From: Paenibacillus ginsengihumi DSM 21568
Lineage (GTDB): Bacteria > Bacillota > Bacilli > Paenibacillales > NBRC-103111
Assembly (NCBI RefSeq): GCF_000380965.1
Contig: NZ_KB905549.1
Span: 92,261 to 156,260 of the forward strand
DNA length: 64,000 bases
Direction: 5' to 3'
Under the pieces are notes generated by a model. The model had not been told where the DNA came from and ran no database searches. It worked only from the letters and a program-made list of their open reading frames with translations. Below, piece after piece: positions 1-8,493 of the stretch. Numbering within the stretch: the first letter of the stretch is position 1; the number at the start of each line of letters is the position of its first letter. The position numbers and the translations under genes are program-made.

Positions 1-108
1 ATGCCAGAGCATCGGCTTGTCTCCGATCTCGATCATCGGCTTCGGCTTCAAATGCGATTCCTCGCTGATGCGGGTGCCGAAGCCTCCTGCCAAAATGACC
101 ACCTTCAT
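1..108 (-). CDS. rfbF: Glucose-1-phosphate cytidylyltransferase, N-terminal fragment (runs off window)
   Basis: Only the first 36 codons are in the window. They read [18 protein letters not shown] and continue into a [16 protein letters not shown] core, the nucleotide-binding signature of sugar-phosphate nucleotidyltransferases; this wording, with EES and KPMIEIG, is typical of RfbF, which makes CDP-glucose from CTP and glucose-1-phosphate. The ATG at 108 overlaps the stop codon of the upstream glycosyltransferase (ATGA), so the two are translationally coupled. In known clusters rfbF is followed by CDP-glucose 4,6-dehydratase, which would lie outside the window. Seen: the motif and the overlap. 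Inferred: substrate specificity. Confidence 0.88.
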   Translation of the reverse strand, partial: MKVVILAGGFGTRISEESHLKPKPMIEIGDKPMLWH

Positions 109-1280
109 GGCTGCTGTTCCCCCCTTTCCGCGCCGCTATGGAGCATAGCGACAAAATCGGCCTTGAAACGGGACAGGCCAAAACGCGAAATAGCGTGCCT
201 CCGCCCCTTCCTTCCGGCCTTCTCCCGCTTGCCGTCATGCTCCGCAAGCTCCGCTATTGTGCGTCCGAGCGCGGCAGCGTCCCCGTTCGGAACGAGATAG
301 CCCGTATCTCCATGGGCCACGATCTCCGGCAGGCCCCCCGACGCATAGGCGACGACGCAGCGGCCGCAAGCCATCGCCTCGAGCGCGATATTGGGAGACG
401 CATCCGCGACGAGGCTGGGAATCGCCACCAGATCGACCGCCGCCAGCAGCGGCTCGATATTCGGCAGCGCTCCCAGATAGCGCCACTCGACAGGCGCGAT
501 GCGCCGGGCTTCGTCCAGACACTGCTGCAAGTAATCCGCTTCGACCGCGTTGCCGGCGGCAACGATGGCGATCTTCCCCCTGTGACGAAAATAAGCGGAT
601 GCCTGCAGCAGCTCCAGCAGCCCTTTCCCCCGGTAAACCGAGCCGAACCAGCCGACCGCGACATGCTCTTCCGTCCACCCGAAGCAGAGCCGAAGCGATC
701 GCCGGTGCCGGCGAATCGCTTCGGCAGGCGGAATGTCCGTGCCGTAAGGCAGCACCTGAACCGAATCCGGGCTCATCCCGCAGGCGGCGAGCGAGCGGCG
801 AACCGCCTCGGAGGGCGCGAGAATGCGGTCGGCGTATTGACGTATCCGCATAAGCAGCGGGCTTAGTCCGGGATGGCCGGGCATGATCTCTTGAATGTAC
901 CAGCACAGCGGGACACCCTGTTGCCGGGCAACGATCGCCGGCATCAGGTTGATCGCGCTGCCCGCGACGATCCAATCAGGCCGCTGCGCGCAGACGAGCC
1001 GGCTGAGCGGGCTGCCCGGGGCGGCCTGCTCGAAAGCGCGGCAATCCTCATCCAGCCGGGAAGGATCGTGCACGAAATTCCACAGCACCGGATACTCGGC
1101 GATGTGCACTTCCATCCCCGTCCGGGCAGCCCGATCACAGGACAATCCCGGCTGCGGGCTGACCCAGACGACCTCCATGCGCTGCTCCAGGCACGACAGC
1201 CCGGCAGCCAGCAGCACCTTCTCCGCGCCTGTCACCATCTCCGGATCGGTGTGATGATTGACCAGCATCACCTTGCTCAT
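105..1280 (-). CDS. Glycosyltransferase family 4 (GT-B fold)
   Basis: A protein of 391 residues starting [21 protein letters not shown], a GT4-type acceptor domain. The C-terminal donor domain shows [16 protein letters not shown], then [17 protein letters not shown] and [16 protein letters not shown], where the usual E-x7-E pair is D-x7-E. It should be a cytosolic transferase moving a nucleotide-activated sugar onto a glycan or lipid carrier; the sugar cannot be told from sequence. The start was set at ATG 1280 because the reading frame upstream runs into the gmd gene and lacks the GT fold. Its start resembles the GT at 27237-28832 (both ..VTGAEK/ITGAEK..LL). It lies in a same-strand run manC-gmd-GT4-rfbF with overlaps or very short gaps, hence probably one operon. 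Confidence 0.9.
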   Translation of the reverse strand: MSKVMLVNHHTDPEMVTGAEKVLLAAGLSCLEQRMEVVWVSPQPGLSCDRAARTGMEVHIAEYPVLWNFVHDPSRLDEDCRAFEQAAPGSPLSRLVCAQRPDWIVAGSAINLMPAIVARQQGVPLCWYIQEIMPGHPGLSPLLMRIRQYADRILAPSEAVRRSLAACGMSPDSVQVLPYGTDIPPAEAIRRHRRSLRLCFGWTEEHVAVGWFGSVYRGKGLLELLQASAYFRHRGKIAIVAAGNAVEADYLQQCLDEARRIAPVEWRYLGALPNIEPLLAAVDLVAIPSLVADASPNIALEAMACGRCVVAYASGGLPEIVAHGDTGYLVPNGDAAALGRTIAELAEHDGKREKAGRKGRRHAISRFGLSRFKADFVAMLHSGAERGEQQP

Positions 1281-1293
1281 AACAGGGCGTCCC

Positions 1294-2253
1294 CTAGATG
1301 CGCGCGCGCCAATAGTCGAGCAAATCCTGCAGCGTCTGGTCGAACGGGATGACGGGGCGCCACCCTGTCTGCCGATGGAATTTCTCATAATCCCCCAGCA
1401 ATATTTCCACATCCGACGGCCGCATCCGGCTCGGATCGGTCTGAACGCGAATCTGCACCGTGCTCTTCTGAAGCAGCTTCGCCAGCACATCCTCGATCGT
1501 ATAAGCCGAGCCTGACGCAATGTTGTATACTTCGCCCGGAACGCCCTGCTCCACGGCCAGCCAATACGCCCGCACCACATCGCGGACATCGGTGAAATCC
1601 CGCTTCGCCTTCAGATTGCCCACATGGATGACAGGTGGCCGAATCCCTTTCTCCACCTCGGCGATTTGCTTCGCGAAGTTGGAGGTCACGAACGCTTCTC
1701 CCCGGCGCGGCCCCGTATGGTTGAACGTGCGGGTTCGTATCGTTTTCAGGCCGTAGCTTTGATAATACTGGTAAGCCAAGTAATCTTGCCCGACCTTGCT
1801 GACCGCATACGGACTGAGCGGACGCAGCGGATTGTCTTCGCGGATCGGCACCTCGCCGGGGAGCACATGGCCGTATTCCTCGCTGGAGCAGGCGATCTGC
1901 ACCGTGGCGTCGACGTCGTATTTGCGAAGCGCTTCGAACAGATTCAACTGCCCGATCTGATTGACGATCAGCGTATCGGCCGGCGAATTCCAGGACGTGG
2001 GCACGAAGCTTTGGGCGGCCAGATGAAAAATGTAATCAGGCCGAATCGTCCGAATCATCTCGTTCACGGATTGGGCGTCCCTCAGCTCGCACTCCACCAG
2101 GCGAAGGCGGTCCTTTATTCCCTCGATATGCTCCATCCGGCTTCGGAGCCGGTACGTTCCATACACCTCCGCATCCGGGTGATTGAGCAGAAGCCATTCC
2201 GCCAAGTGGCTTCCCGCGAATCCCGTCACTCCGGTAATCAAGATTTTCTTCAT
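1294..2253 (-). CDS. gmd: GDP-mannose 4,6-dehydratase (short form)
   Basis: A 319-residue extended SDR. The N-terminus TGVTGFAGSHLAEWL is the NAD(P)-binding glycine motif. LAAQSFVPTSW, CSSEEYG, SPYAVSK (YxxxK) and FNHTGPRRGEAFVTS match the GMD family, which converts GDP-D-mannose into GDP-4-keto-6-deoxy-D-mannose. The product feeds GDP-rhamnose, GDP-fucose or GDP-perosamine synthesis, but no dedicated reductase or aminotransferase for that step is in view. The start codon ATG at 2253 overlaps the manC stop by one base (TAATG), so substrate and enzyme genes are coupled. The closest alternative is the sister reductase Rmd; the GPRRGE and SSEEYG wording favours the dehydratase. Confidence 0.85.
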   Translation of the reverse strand: MKKILITGVTGFAGSHLAEWLLLNHPDAEVYGTYRLRSRMEHIEGIKDRLRLVECELRDAQSVNEMIRTIRPDYIFHLAAQSFVPTSWNSPADTLIVNQIGQLNLFEALRKYDVDATVQIACSSEEYGHVLPGEVPIREDNPLRPLSPYAVSKVGQDYLAYQYYQSYGLKTIRTRTFNHTGPRRGEAFVTSNFAKQIAEVEKGIRPPVIHVGNLKAKRDFTDVRDVVRAYWLAVEQGVPGEVYNIASGSAYTIEDVLAKLLQKSTVQIRVQTDPSRMRPSDVEILLGDYEKFHRQTGWRPVIPFDQTLQDLLDYWRARI

Positions 2254-3296
2254 TATTGACCCTCCTCGGATTTCAGACTGAATGTCCTGATCTCCTGTTC
2301 TCTGTCTTTGGGACTAATCATAATGACTCCATCCGTCACGGCGATGATCAAATTGTCCAGCCCGATGGCGGCAACAGACTGTCTGTCGCTGTACACGATG
2401 CAGTTATGCGTATCCACCAGCCGATGGCGCCCGACAACGATATTGCCGTTCGCGTCCGGTTCGGTAATTCTCGCCAGCGCCGACCAGCTCCCCAGATCGT
2501 CCCAGCCGAACGACACCGGCAGCATGTACAGCTGCCGCGCCTTCTCCAGGACGCCGACATCGATCGATTGCTTCTCGAGCCGGCCGTATTCGGCGCGGAG
2601 CACTTCCGATTCTCGATCCGTGCCGAGCGCCTGCCCGATCTTGCGCAGCCCCTCCGCCAGATGCGGCATATGCTCGCCGATCAAATCGCGGATGACTGAT
2701 GCCCTCCAGACGAAAATGCCGCTGTTCCAATAGTAGTCCGGCGCCGTATACCATAACTGAGCCGTAGGCAGATCGGGCTTTTCCGTAAAGCGCTCGACCG
2801 GCAGCATGCCTTTTGCCCCCCCGGCGGCGACTTTAATATACCCGTAGCCGGTCTCGGGCCGGGTCGGCTTGATGCCGAGCGTCACGATGCACGGCTCCCG
2901 CCGGGCTTGCCGATATGCCTGCAGGAGAGCGTCCTGAAACGCCTGTTCGTCCGCGATATAATGGTCTGCCGGAATCGTGATCAGCACGGGGTCCAGACCT
3001 TGCCGCAGAAAATGCATGGCGGATAAGCCGATACAAGCGGCCGTATCCCGGTTCTCGGGTTCAATCATCATTTGCCGTCGGGGAAGCTGCACCTGCTCGC
3101 AAACGTAATCGGCATATTGGGACAGCGTGACGATATGAATATCCTCGGGGCTTATAAACTTGCTCAGACGCTTAACGGTCTTTTGCAGCATCGATTCGTG
3201 ATCGAGCAGCGATATGAACTGCTTGGGATAATGAGACTGGCTTTTAGGCCATAATCGGGTTCCGCTGCCTCCAGCCAGGACGACTGCTTTCAGCAA
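2253..3296 (-). CDS. manC: Mannose-1-phosphate guanylyltransferase
   Basis: A 347-residue protein making GDP-mannose from GTP and mannose-1-phosphate. Signatures are VVLAGGSGTRLWPKS at the N-terminus (pyrophosphorylase motif), MIEPENRDTAACIGL, TIPADHYI, FTEKPDLPTAQ and WNSGIFVWRA. The length fits the monofunctional form without the C-terminal phosphomannose-isomerase domain. It starts with TTG at 3296, preceded by a GGGGG ribosome site about nine bases upstream. It is the first gene of the leftward run manC-gmd-GT4-rfbF and faces a 217-base divergent gap with the epimerase gene at 3514. Confidence 0.93.
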   Translation of the reverse strand: MLKAVVLAGGSGTRLWPKSQSHYPKQFISLLDHESMLQKTVKRLSKFISPEDIHIVTLSQYADYVCEQVQLPRRQMMIEPENRDTAACIGLSAMHFLRQGLDPVLITIPADHYIADEQAFQDALLQAYRQARREPCIVTLGIKPTRPETGYGYIKVAAGGAKGMLPVERFTEKPDLPTAQLWYTAPDYYWNSGIFVWRASVIRDLIGEHMPHLAEGLRKIGQALGTDRESEVLRAEYGRLEKQSIDVGVLEKARQLYMLPVSFGWDDLGSWSALARITEPDANGNIVVGRHRLVDTHNCIVYSDRQSVAAIGLDNLIIAVTDGVIMISPKDREQEIRTFSLKSEEGQ

Positions 3297-3513
3297 GACG
3301 GCCCACCCCCTATCAATGATGATTTCTTTTAAGTTATGTGCTAGAAGACGCCGCAGACACGGCCAGTACCCGGTTCTTGCTGACTTTCAGGAAGCGCTCC
3401 GCTCTTTTTGCAGAATGGTAGTGGCTGGCCGTAATGAGCCGCAGCGGGAAAGCCTATAGCAAAACGATTTTTCAAGCATAGAATAGTAGAAACCGCGCCA
3501 GGAGGGGAGATTC
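3297..3513. other. Divergent intergenic region
   Basis: 217 bases between manC (leftward) and the epimerase (rightward). It must hold at least one promoter in each direction; a TAGAAT hexamer at 3479-3484 could be a -10 for the rightward gene but no convincing -35 accompanies it. AT-rich patches surround 3455-3490. No coding potential was found. Confidence 0.4.
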
Positions 3514-4371
3514 ATGGCAAGATCGAAGCGAATTGCGGTTACCGGCGGCAGCGGCCAGCTTGGCGCTGCGGTTATCCGCGAGCTGCTGGAATCCGGCTAC
3601 GAAGCGCTTAGTCTGGACCGAAATCCGGCGCAAGCTGCCGCCGTCCCTGCCGTTGCCGTCGACTTGAACCGATATGACGAATTGGCGGGTGCGCTGCGGG
3701 GATGCGATGCCGTCATTCATTTGGCAGCCGACCCGAGCCCTTACAGCAGGCCTGCTCACCTCGTTTTTTCCAACAATGTCAGCAGCGCGTACAACGTGTT
3801 GGAGACGGCGGCGGCGCTCGGCATTCCCAAGGCGGTGCTGGCTTCCAGCGAATCGGCATACGGCTTTCCCTGGGCGGTGCGCCCGCTCTCCCCGCTCTAT
3901 CTTCCCATTGACGAGCGGCATCCGCTGCAGCCGCAGGAAGGCTACGGTTTATCCAAATGCGTCGCCGAATCGATCGGGGAAATGTTCCACCGGCGGACCG
4001 GCATGCAGGTGGTCGCGCTGCGGCTGTCCACGCTGATCGGCGAGGACAATTTTGCGTCTTTACTCGCGCAAATGACGGGCGAGCCGTCGGCAGGCAAGCG
4101 CCTGTTATGGAGCTATATCGGCCTCCGCGACGCCGCGGCCGCGTGCCGCCTTGCCTGCGAAGCGGACGGGCTCGAAGCCGTCAGCCTGAACATTACAGCG
4201 GACGATACGTGCGCCGGCATGCGTTCGCTGGACCTGATTCGCACCTATTATCCGGAAGTGACCGACCTTCGCGCAGCGTTCCTCCGCTATGAAGCCTTGT
4301 ACAGCAACGCCGCAGCCAAGCGGCTGCTCGGGTGGAGTCCGACCTGCCGCATCCGAAGGCTGCCGGATTGA
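3514..4371 (+). CDS. NAD(P)-dependent nucleotide-sugar epimerase/dehydratase family protein (extended SDR)
   Basis: A 285-residue extended SDR: AVTGGSGQLGAAVIREL (cofactor motif, with GQLG in place of the more common GFIG), VIHLAADPSP, SSESAYGFP and the catalytic YGLSK. Start ATG 3514 has a clean AGGAGGGG ribosome site. The shortened C-terminal part and the unusual segment LYLPIDERHPLQPQEGYG are like the broad NAD(P)-dependent oxidoreductase group whose substrates are mostly unassigned. It is a single rightward gene between leftward glycan operons, so it may be transcribed separately. Substrate is not assignable. Confidence 0.75.
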   Translation: MARSKRIAVTGGSGQLGAAVIRELLESGYEALSLDRNPAQAAAVPAVAVDLNRYDELAGALRGCDAVIHLAADPSPYSRPAHLVFSNNVSSAYNVLETAAALGIPKAVLASSESAYGFPWAVRPLSPLYLPIDERHPLQPQEGYGLSKCVAESIGEMFHRRTGMQVVALRLSTLIGEDNFASLLAQMTGEPSAGKRLLWSYIGLRDAAAACRLACEADGLEAVSLNITADDTCAGMRSLDLIRTYYPEVTDLRAAFLRYEALYSNAAAKRLLGWSPTCRIRRLPD

Positions 4372-4495
4372 CGGACAGCTGCGCGGGCGGAGCGCCGCAA
4401 TGCGCAGCCTGCGCAAGTCCTGCGCGGCAGCGCGCGGGAGGCCGCATGCAGCATGGAACGCTAAGGGCACGGTGCGGCCGCACGTTAACGCAAGA

Positions 4496-4517
4496 ACCTG
4501 CGCTTTCATGCGCAGGT
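4496..4517 (-). terminator. Hairpin, possible terminator of the GT4 gene at 4536
   Basis: Perfect 8-bp inverted repeat ACCTGCGC / GCGCAGGT with a 6-base loop, just past the 3' end of the leftward GT4 gene. On the minus strand it is followed by TTCTTGCG, only a weak U-tract, so termination is plausible but not strong. It also lies past the 3' end of the rightward epimerase gene. Confidence 0.4.
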
Positions 4518-4535
4518 CCGATCGCGGCTTGCCAG

Positions 4536-5570
4536 CTACGCCCTTCCCATGTATTCGCAGACCGCTTGTTCGAACATAAGCACGCTTCGCTCCCAGGTCC
4601 ATTTCTCCGCTTCCTTCATCCCGGCGGAAGCAAGCCGCTCGCGCAGCGGAAGATCGTCGATCAGACGAAGGATATTCGCCCCGAGCCTGCGCTCATAGCC
4701 GTAGGACAGCAGGCAGTTGTATTCGTGCCGGCAATAATCCATATTGCCTCCCGAGTAAACGGCGGCGACAGCGGCCCCGCATTTCATCGCTTCCAGCGGC
4801 GGGAACGGACATGCCTCATGAACGGAGGCAGCCGCAAAAATATGAAGCCGATTATAGAGGCGGCACAGCTCCTCGTCGTTCTCCGGCATATGAAAGCGGA
4901 AATGTCCCGAAGTCATCATCTGCATCAGCACGGGCGACGTCTGAATGTCGCGCGGCGGGCCGATCAGATGCAGCTCCGCCTCGGGCCTGTTCGCTTTAAC
5001 GAACAACAGTTCGGCAACAAGCTGCTCCTGCTGACGGTGCCAGGCGTCCCCGCCGTCCGGCTTGCGGATCACAGCCCCGATCTGCGGCCGCGCCTCCCCC
5101 TGACGCAAGCCGAGCGGGCGAAAGACGCCGCTGACGCCGATCGGAATTCGTTTCGGCTCGATGCCGTGATTCAGGTATACAAGCTCCTGCTGGTACTTGG
5201 ACAGCACGACGAGATTGGAAGTGACTTGATAAGAGGGAAAAGAGACGGCCTGATTCGGCAAAAACAGCGGCTCGTAGCAAAGGCTGAGACGAACGTGCGT
5301 GCCTTTGCCCCGTTCGCTCGCCGCCTGCACCGGCCCGACCGTCGTATAGAAATTCGATACGAGGACATCGGCATGCGGAATATCGCTCTCCGAAATCGCA
5401 TCATTCGGCGTCCGCAGCACCCGTACGCCGAGCGGAAAGTCGATGATGCCGGAGGCGGGCATCACGACGCTGACGTCATGCCCCCTCCGCGCCAGGCCTT
5501 CCATGATTTCCACCAGCATTCGCTGCGCTCCGCCCTTGACCAACGTAATTATAGCGAATACAAACCGCAT
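4536..5570 (-). CDS. Glycosyltransferase family 4 (GT-B fold)
   Basis: 344 residues starting MRFVFAIITLVKGGAQRMLVE, the acceptor-domain start of GT4 enzymes that bind a glycan chain. The C-terminal half has AASVHEACPFPPLEAMKCG, a complete E-x7-E motif, followed by AAVAAVYSGGN. The start ATG 5570 follows AAGGAAGGGG. It belongs to a different GT4 branch from the four paralogues upstream: it has no HTQDI motif and is shorter. It is transcribed leftward about 120 bases after the small gene at 5690 and may be the last gene of that operon. Role: transfer of an unidentified sugar in the cytosol. Confidence 0.88.
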   Translation of the reverse strand: MRFVFAIITLVKGGAQRMLVEIMEGLARRGHDVSVVMPASGIIDFPLGVRVLRTPNDAISESDIPHADVLVSNFYTTVGPVQAASERGKGTHVRLSLCYEPLFLPNQAVSFPSYQVTSNLVVLSKYQQELVYLNHGIEPKRIPIGVSGVFRPLGLRQGEARPQIGAVIRKPDGGDAWHRQQEQLVAELLFVKANRPEAELHLIGPPRDIQTSPVLMQMMTSGHFRFHMPENDEELCRLYNRLHIFAAASVHEACPFPPLEAMKCGAAVAAVYSGGNMDYCRHEYNCLLSYGYERRLGANILRLIDDLPLRERLASAGMKEAEKWTWERSVLMFEQAVCEYMGRA

Positions 5571-5689
5571 GGCTTCCCCTTCCTTCTTCCGGAATGTGAA
5601 CGATCCATGCTCTTATGATATGCACCCGCTTCGCCGGCCAGATAGACGGATAACGCTGCCGGGAAAAAATAGACGGTTGCACCAACCGG

Positions 5690-5968
5690 CTACCTGACTT
5701 CGAACAACCGCTTCAGCACAGCCATATCGGGAATCGCATAGCGCTCCGGCAGCTTGGCCAGTGCTGCCGACAGCCAATTGGCTTCCCCGTCCCGGGAAGC
5801 GGGGAGCAGCGACTGCTTGCCAATGAAGGAAGAAGCCGCATTCGGGTCCGGCTCCAGTGTGCCGAGAAATACGCGATCCGGCATGACGTAATCGTCCGGC
5901 AGCATCCGCTCCACATCGTCCCATATTTGCAGATCGACATGTTCATAGATATCGAAGGAAAAGATCAA
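5690..5968 (-). CDS. Small PD-box protein A (two copies of the W..V..LP..Y.xPD motif)
   Basis: 92 residues, not recognised as a named family. It starts with TTG at 5968, overlapping the stop of the FG-GAP/GT4 gene (TTGA) with AGGAAGGTGG upstream. It begins IFSFDIYEHVDLQIWDDV and continues LPDDYVMPDRVFLGTL; near its end the pattern recurs as W-LSAALAKLPERYAIPD-MAVLKRL. The same pattern occurs in the proteins at 11376-11630 and 11864-12835, each beside a paralogous GT4. There is no signal peptide or membrane segment, and it is soluble and acidic. Inference: an accessory or acceptor protein for the neighbouring glycosyltransferases. Confidence 0.65.
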   Translation of the reverse strand: MIFSFDIYEHVDLQIWDDVERMLPDDYVMPDRVFLGTLEPDPNAASSFIGKQSLLPASRDGEANWLSAALAKLPERYAIPDMAVLKRLFEVR

Positions 5969-8463
5969 GACCGTCCCACCTTCCTCATCGCTTCTTCGTA
6001 TACGGCCAGCGTTCGTTCCAGCAAGGTGACGGAGGACCACTGCTTGGCCGCCCACGCCTTGGCCCGGCCAGCCAGCTCCGCTCGCCACCGGCTATCCGCC
6101 ATCAGCCGGACAAGCTGCCGCGCCAGCTGCTCTTCATCGCCCGCCTCGAACAGCAGCCCGGTCCGTTCATGCTCGACCATCTCCGGGATGCCGCCGGCAT
6201 TCGAGGCGACGACCGGCGTGCCGGAAAGCTGCGCCTCCATGACGGTGAACGGCAGGTTATCCTGCAGCGAAGGCAGAACCATCGCATCCGACTGCCTGAG
6301 CAGCGCCGGCACATCGTCGCGGTCGCCCAGCAGCTGGATGCGTTCCTCGAGACCGTACTCGCGGATCAGGCGCTCCAGCTCTTCGCGCAGCGGGCCGTCG
6401 CCCAGCAGCCAGCAATGCCAGCTCGCATCATCCTTCAGCCTGCGGAGCGCGCCGAGCAAGGTGCGGTGCCCTTTGACCGGCACGAGCCGGGCCGGGCAGC
6501 TGATCGTGAACGGGGCGCGCTTTGCGGCCGGCATGCCTGGCGGACGGGCGGCCTTCGCTTCGAATTCGCCGATATCCATGCCATACGGAATGACCCTGAG
6601 CACGTCCGAAGGCACCGCAAACTGCGACATTTCCCGAACGAGCCATTGCGTCGGCACGATCGTGGCGTCAGCCGACACGCAGCCGTAATACTCTTCGTCG
6701 CAGACGTACTTCCAGGCGAGACTCTCCTTGCTGCGGATGTCCCCGGAGAACAGATGCTCCTTGGCGAGCAGCCCGTGAATGGTGGCGACCAGGGGAACGG
6801 AATCCGGCTTCACCCGCGATATGGCTCGGGTGGAGACGATATCCTGCGTATGAATGATATCATACTGGCCCAAATCGAACAGCGCCGCCGCCACTTCGTA
6901 GCAGTAGCGCTCAATGTCGCGATAGCGAACCCATGGGTCGACATGAGACAGAAAGCGCTGATAGAAGCGAAGCACCTTGTCGTAAATGACCGACTTGATC
7001 GGCCATTTGCCGATCTGCTTGCCGCCGTCCACCAAATAATAATGGGCCATATCGGGATGATGGGCGAGCACGTCCACCTCGTGCCCCAGCTTCTCCAATT
7101 CCTTCTTCAGCAGTCGGACGTACACGTCGACGCCGCCGACATGCGGCAAATACCAGTATGTGGCCAGCAATATTTTTTTCCTGGCCGCGTTAAACATGGC
7201 GCCGGCGGCAAGGGGGGGCGAGGGAAGGGAAGCCTTCGGCAGCTCCGAAGCCGGGACGGTGGACAGCACGTAGACGCAGCCGGACATAAATTTCTTCTCA
7301 TTCATGCCGGAGACGGCGCCTACGGCGATGCGCAGCCCTTCCGCTCCGCTCATGACCGCCAGGGAATGTCCGAACACCTCGGGCTCGTACCCGTTGAATT
7401 CGTGAATGCGGCGGCCGTCCAGATCGAGCAGGTAGGCGGCGCCGACCGCCGAACCGGCCAGCAGCTTCACCGAGCCCTGGCCGTCGGGATAAGGCGCGAT
7501 GCTCGTGCCGAGCTCCTGCAGCCCGAACCAGCCTTCTTCTTCGAGCAGCGTGCGATTGCGGGAGAGCGAGACGACCTTCAATTGGCCGCAGCGCGTATCC
7601 TTCTTCCCGCTCGCTTTGGGCGAGCCGACAATCAGCTCGGCCGCTCCGTCGCCGTCCATATCCCAGGCGCCCACCCGGCTGCCGAATTCGTCGTAAGAGC
7701 GCTGCCCGGCCGCTTCGTACAGTAGCCCCTTGTCGCGGGAATATACGAGCACCTTGCCGTTGCGGGTGAGGCCGTCATTCGACGAACGCGGGCAGCCGAC
7801 GACGAGCTCCGCGTGCCCGTCCCCGTCGACATCGCCCGCCGCAAGCGACTCGCCGAGGCCCTCCCTGGCAGCGCCGACGAATTGCTGAAGCACGCTCCCG
7901 TCGGCGCCGGAGTATATCGTCACCTTGCCGTCGCGCTCCAGGCCGTTCGGATCGATATTGTGCGAGGACGCGGCGATGTCCAGCCTCCCGTCCCGGTTCC
8001 AATCGAGCACGGCGAGCGCCGTTCCGAGACGCGCGTAATCTTCGCCGCCGCCCCAGCGGTAAAGCCGCTTGCCGGTGACGCCGGAGAAAACCGCAATGGA
8101 GCCGCATTCGGTCCAAGGCCCGAAGCTGGCGCGCGGGGCGCCGACGATGATCTCCTGAATCCCGTCGCCGTCGAGATCTCCCAGCGCCAGCGATGCGCCG
8201 AAGCAATCCCCGTACCTGTCGCCTTCCAGCGTGAATAAGAGCTGCAGATCGTGAGAGAACACATATACCCGTCCCCGGTAGTAATGGGGGATCGGATTCA
8301 CCCCGCTCTCATCCTCGACATACGTCGCCGTGCTGGCGCTGACGATCCACTCCTCCAAGCCGTCCCCGTTCACGTCGCCGGCCGCGATCCGGTCGCCGAA
8401 GCGGTCGTGCTCCCGCTCTCCCTCCAGCCTTTTCCATAAATAAAACGGTCTCTCGTTGCCCAA
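5965..8463 (-). CDS. FG-GAP beta-propeller fused to GT4 glycosyltransferase
   Basis: 832 residues in one uninterrupted frame. Residues about 10-420 are FG-GAP/integrin-alpha-like repeats with calcium-loop signatures (GDVNGDGLEEWIV, GDLDGDGIQEIIVGAP, GDVDGDGHAELVVGCP, WDMDGDGAAELIVGSP). From about 435 onward it is a full GT4: ILLATYWYLPHVGGVDVYV, YDIIHTQDIVSTRA, then ARLVPVKGHRTLL and LQDNLPFTVMEAQ (D-x7-E). I prefer the TTG at 8463 because a perfect GGAGG lies eight bases upstream; a GTG at 8478 has only a poor site. No signal peptide is visible, although FG-GAP domains are usually extracellular. It follows the GT4 gene at 8494 by about 30 bases, and its stop overlaps the PD-box gene A start. 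Confidence 0.85.
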   Translation of the reverse strand: MGNERPFYLWKRLEGEREHDRFGDRIAAGDVNGDGLEEWIVSASTATYVEDESGVNPIPHYYRGRVYVFSHDLQLLFTLEGDRYGDCFGASLALGDLDGDGIQEIIVGAPRASFGPWTECGSIAVFSGVTGKRLYRWGGGEDYARLGTALAVLDWNRDGRLDIAASSHNIDPNGLERDGKVTIYSGADGSVLQQFVGAAREGLGESLAAGDVDGDGHAELVVGCPRSSNDGLTRNGKVLVYSRDKGLLYEAAGQRSYDEFGSRVGAWDMDGDGAAELIVGSPKASGKKDTRCGQLKVVSLSRNRTLLEEEGWFGLQELGTSIAPYPDGQGSVKLLAGSAVGAAYLLDLDGRRIHEFNGYEPEVFGHSLAVMSGAEGLRIAVGAVSGMNEKKFMSGCVYVLSTVPASELPKASLPSPPLAAGAMFNAARKKILLATYWYLPHVGGVDVYVRLLKKELEKLGHEVDVLAHHPDMAHYYLVDGGKQIGKWPIKSVIYDKVLRFYQRFLSHVDPWVRYRDIERYCYEVAAALFDLGQYDIIHTQDIVSTRAISRVKPDSVPLVATIHGLLAKEHLFSGDIRSKESLAWKYVCDEEYYGCVSADATIVPTQWLVREMSQFAVPSDVLRVIPYGMDIGEFEAKAARPPGMPAAKRAPFTISCPARLVPVKGHRTLLGALRRLKDDASWHCWLLGDGPLREELERLIREYGLEERIQLLGDRDDVPALLRQSDAMVLPSLQDNLPFTVMEAQLSGTPVVASNAGGIPEMVEHERTGLLFEAGDEEQLARQLVRLMADSRWRAELAGRAKAWAAKQWSSVTLLERTLAVYEEAMRKVGRS

Positions 8464-8493
8464 GCCTCGTTCCTCCACTTCCAGACGAAATTG

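Noticed and set aside
6169..7725. A 518-codon open frame on the plus strand
   Set aside because: It is antisense to the FG-GAP/GT4 gene and has no domain-like content.
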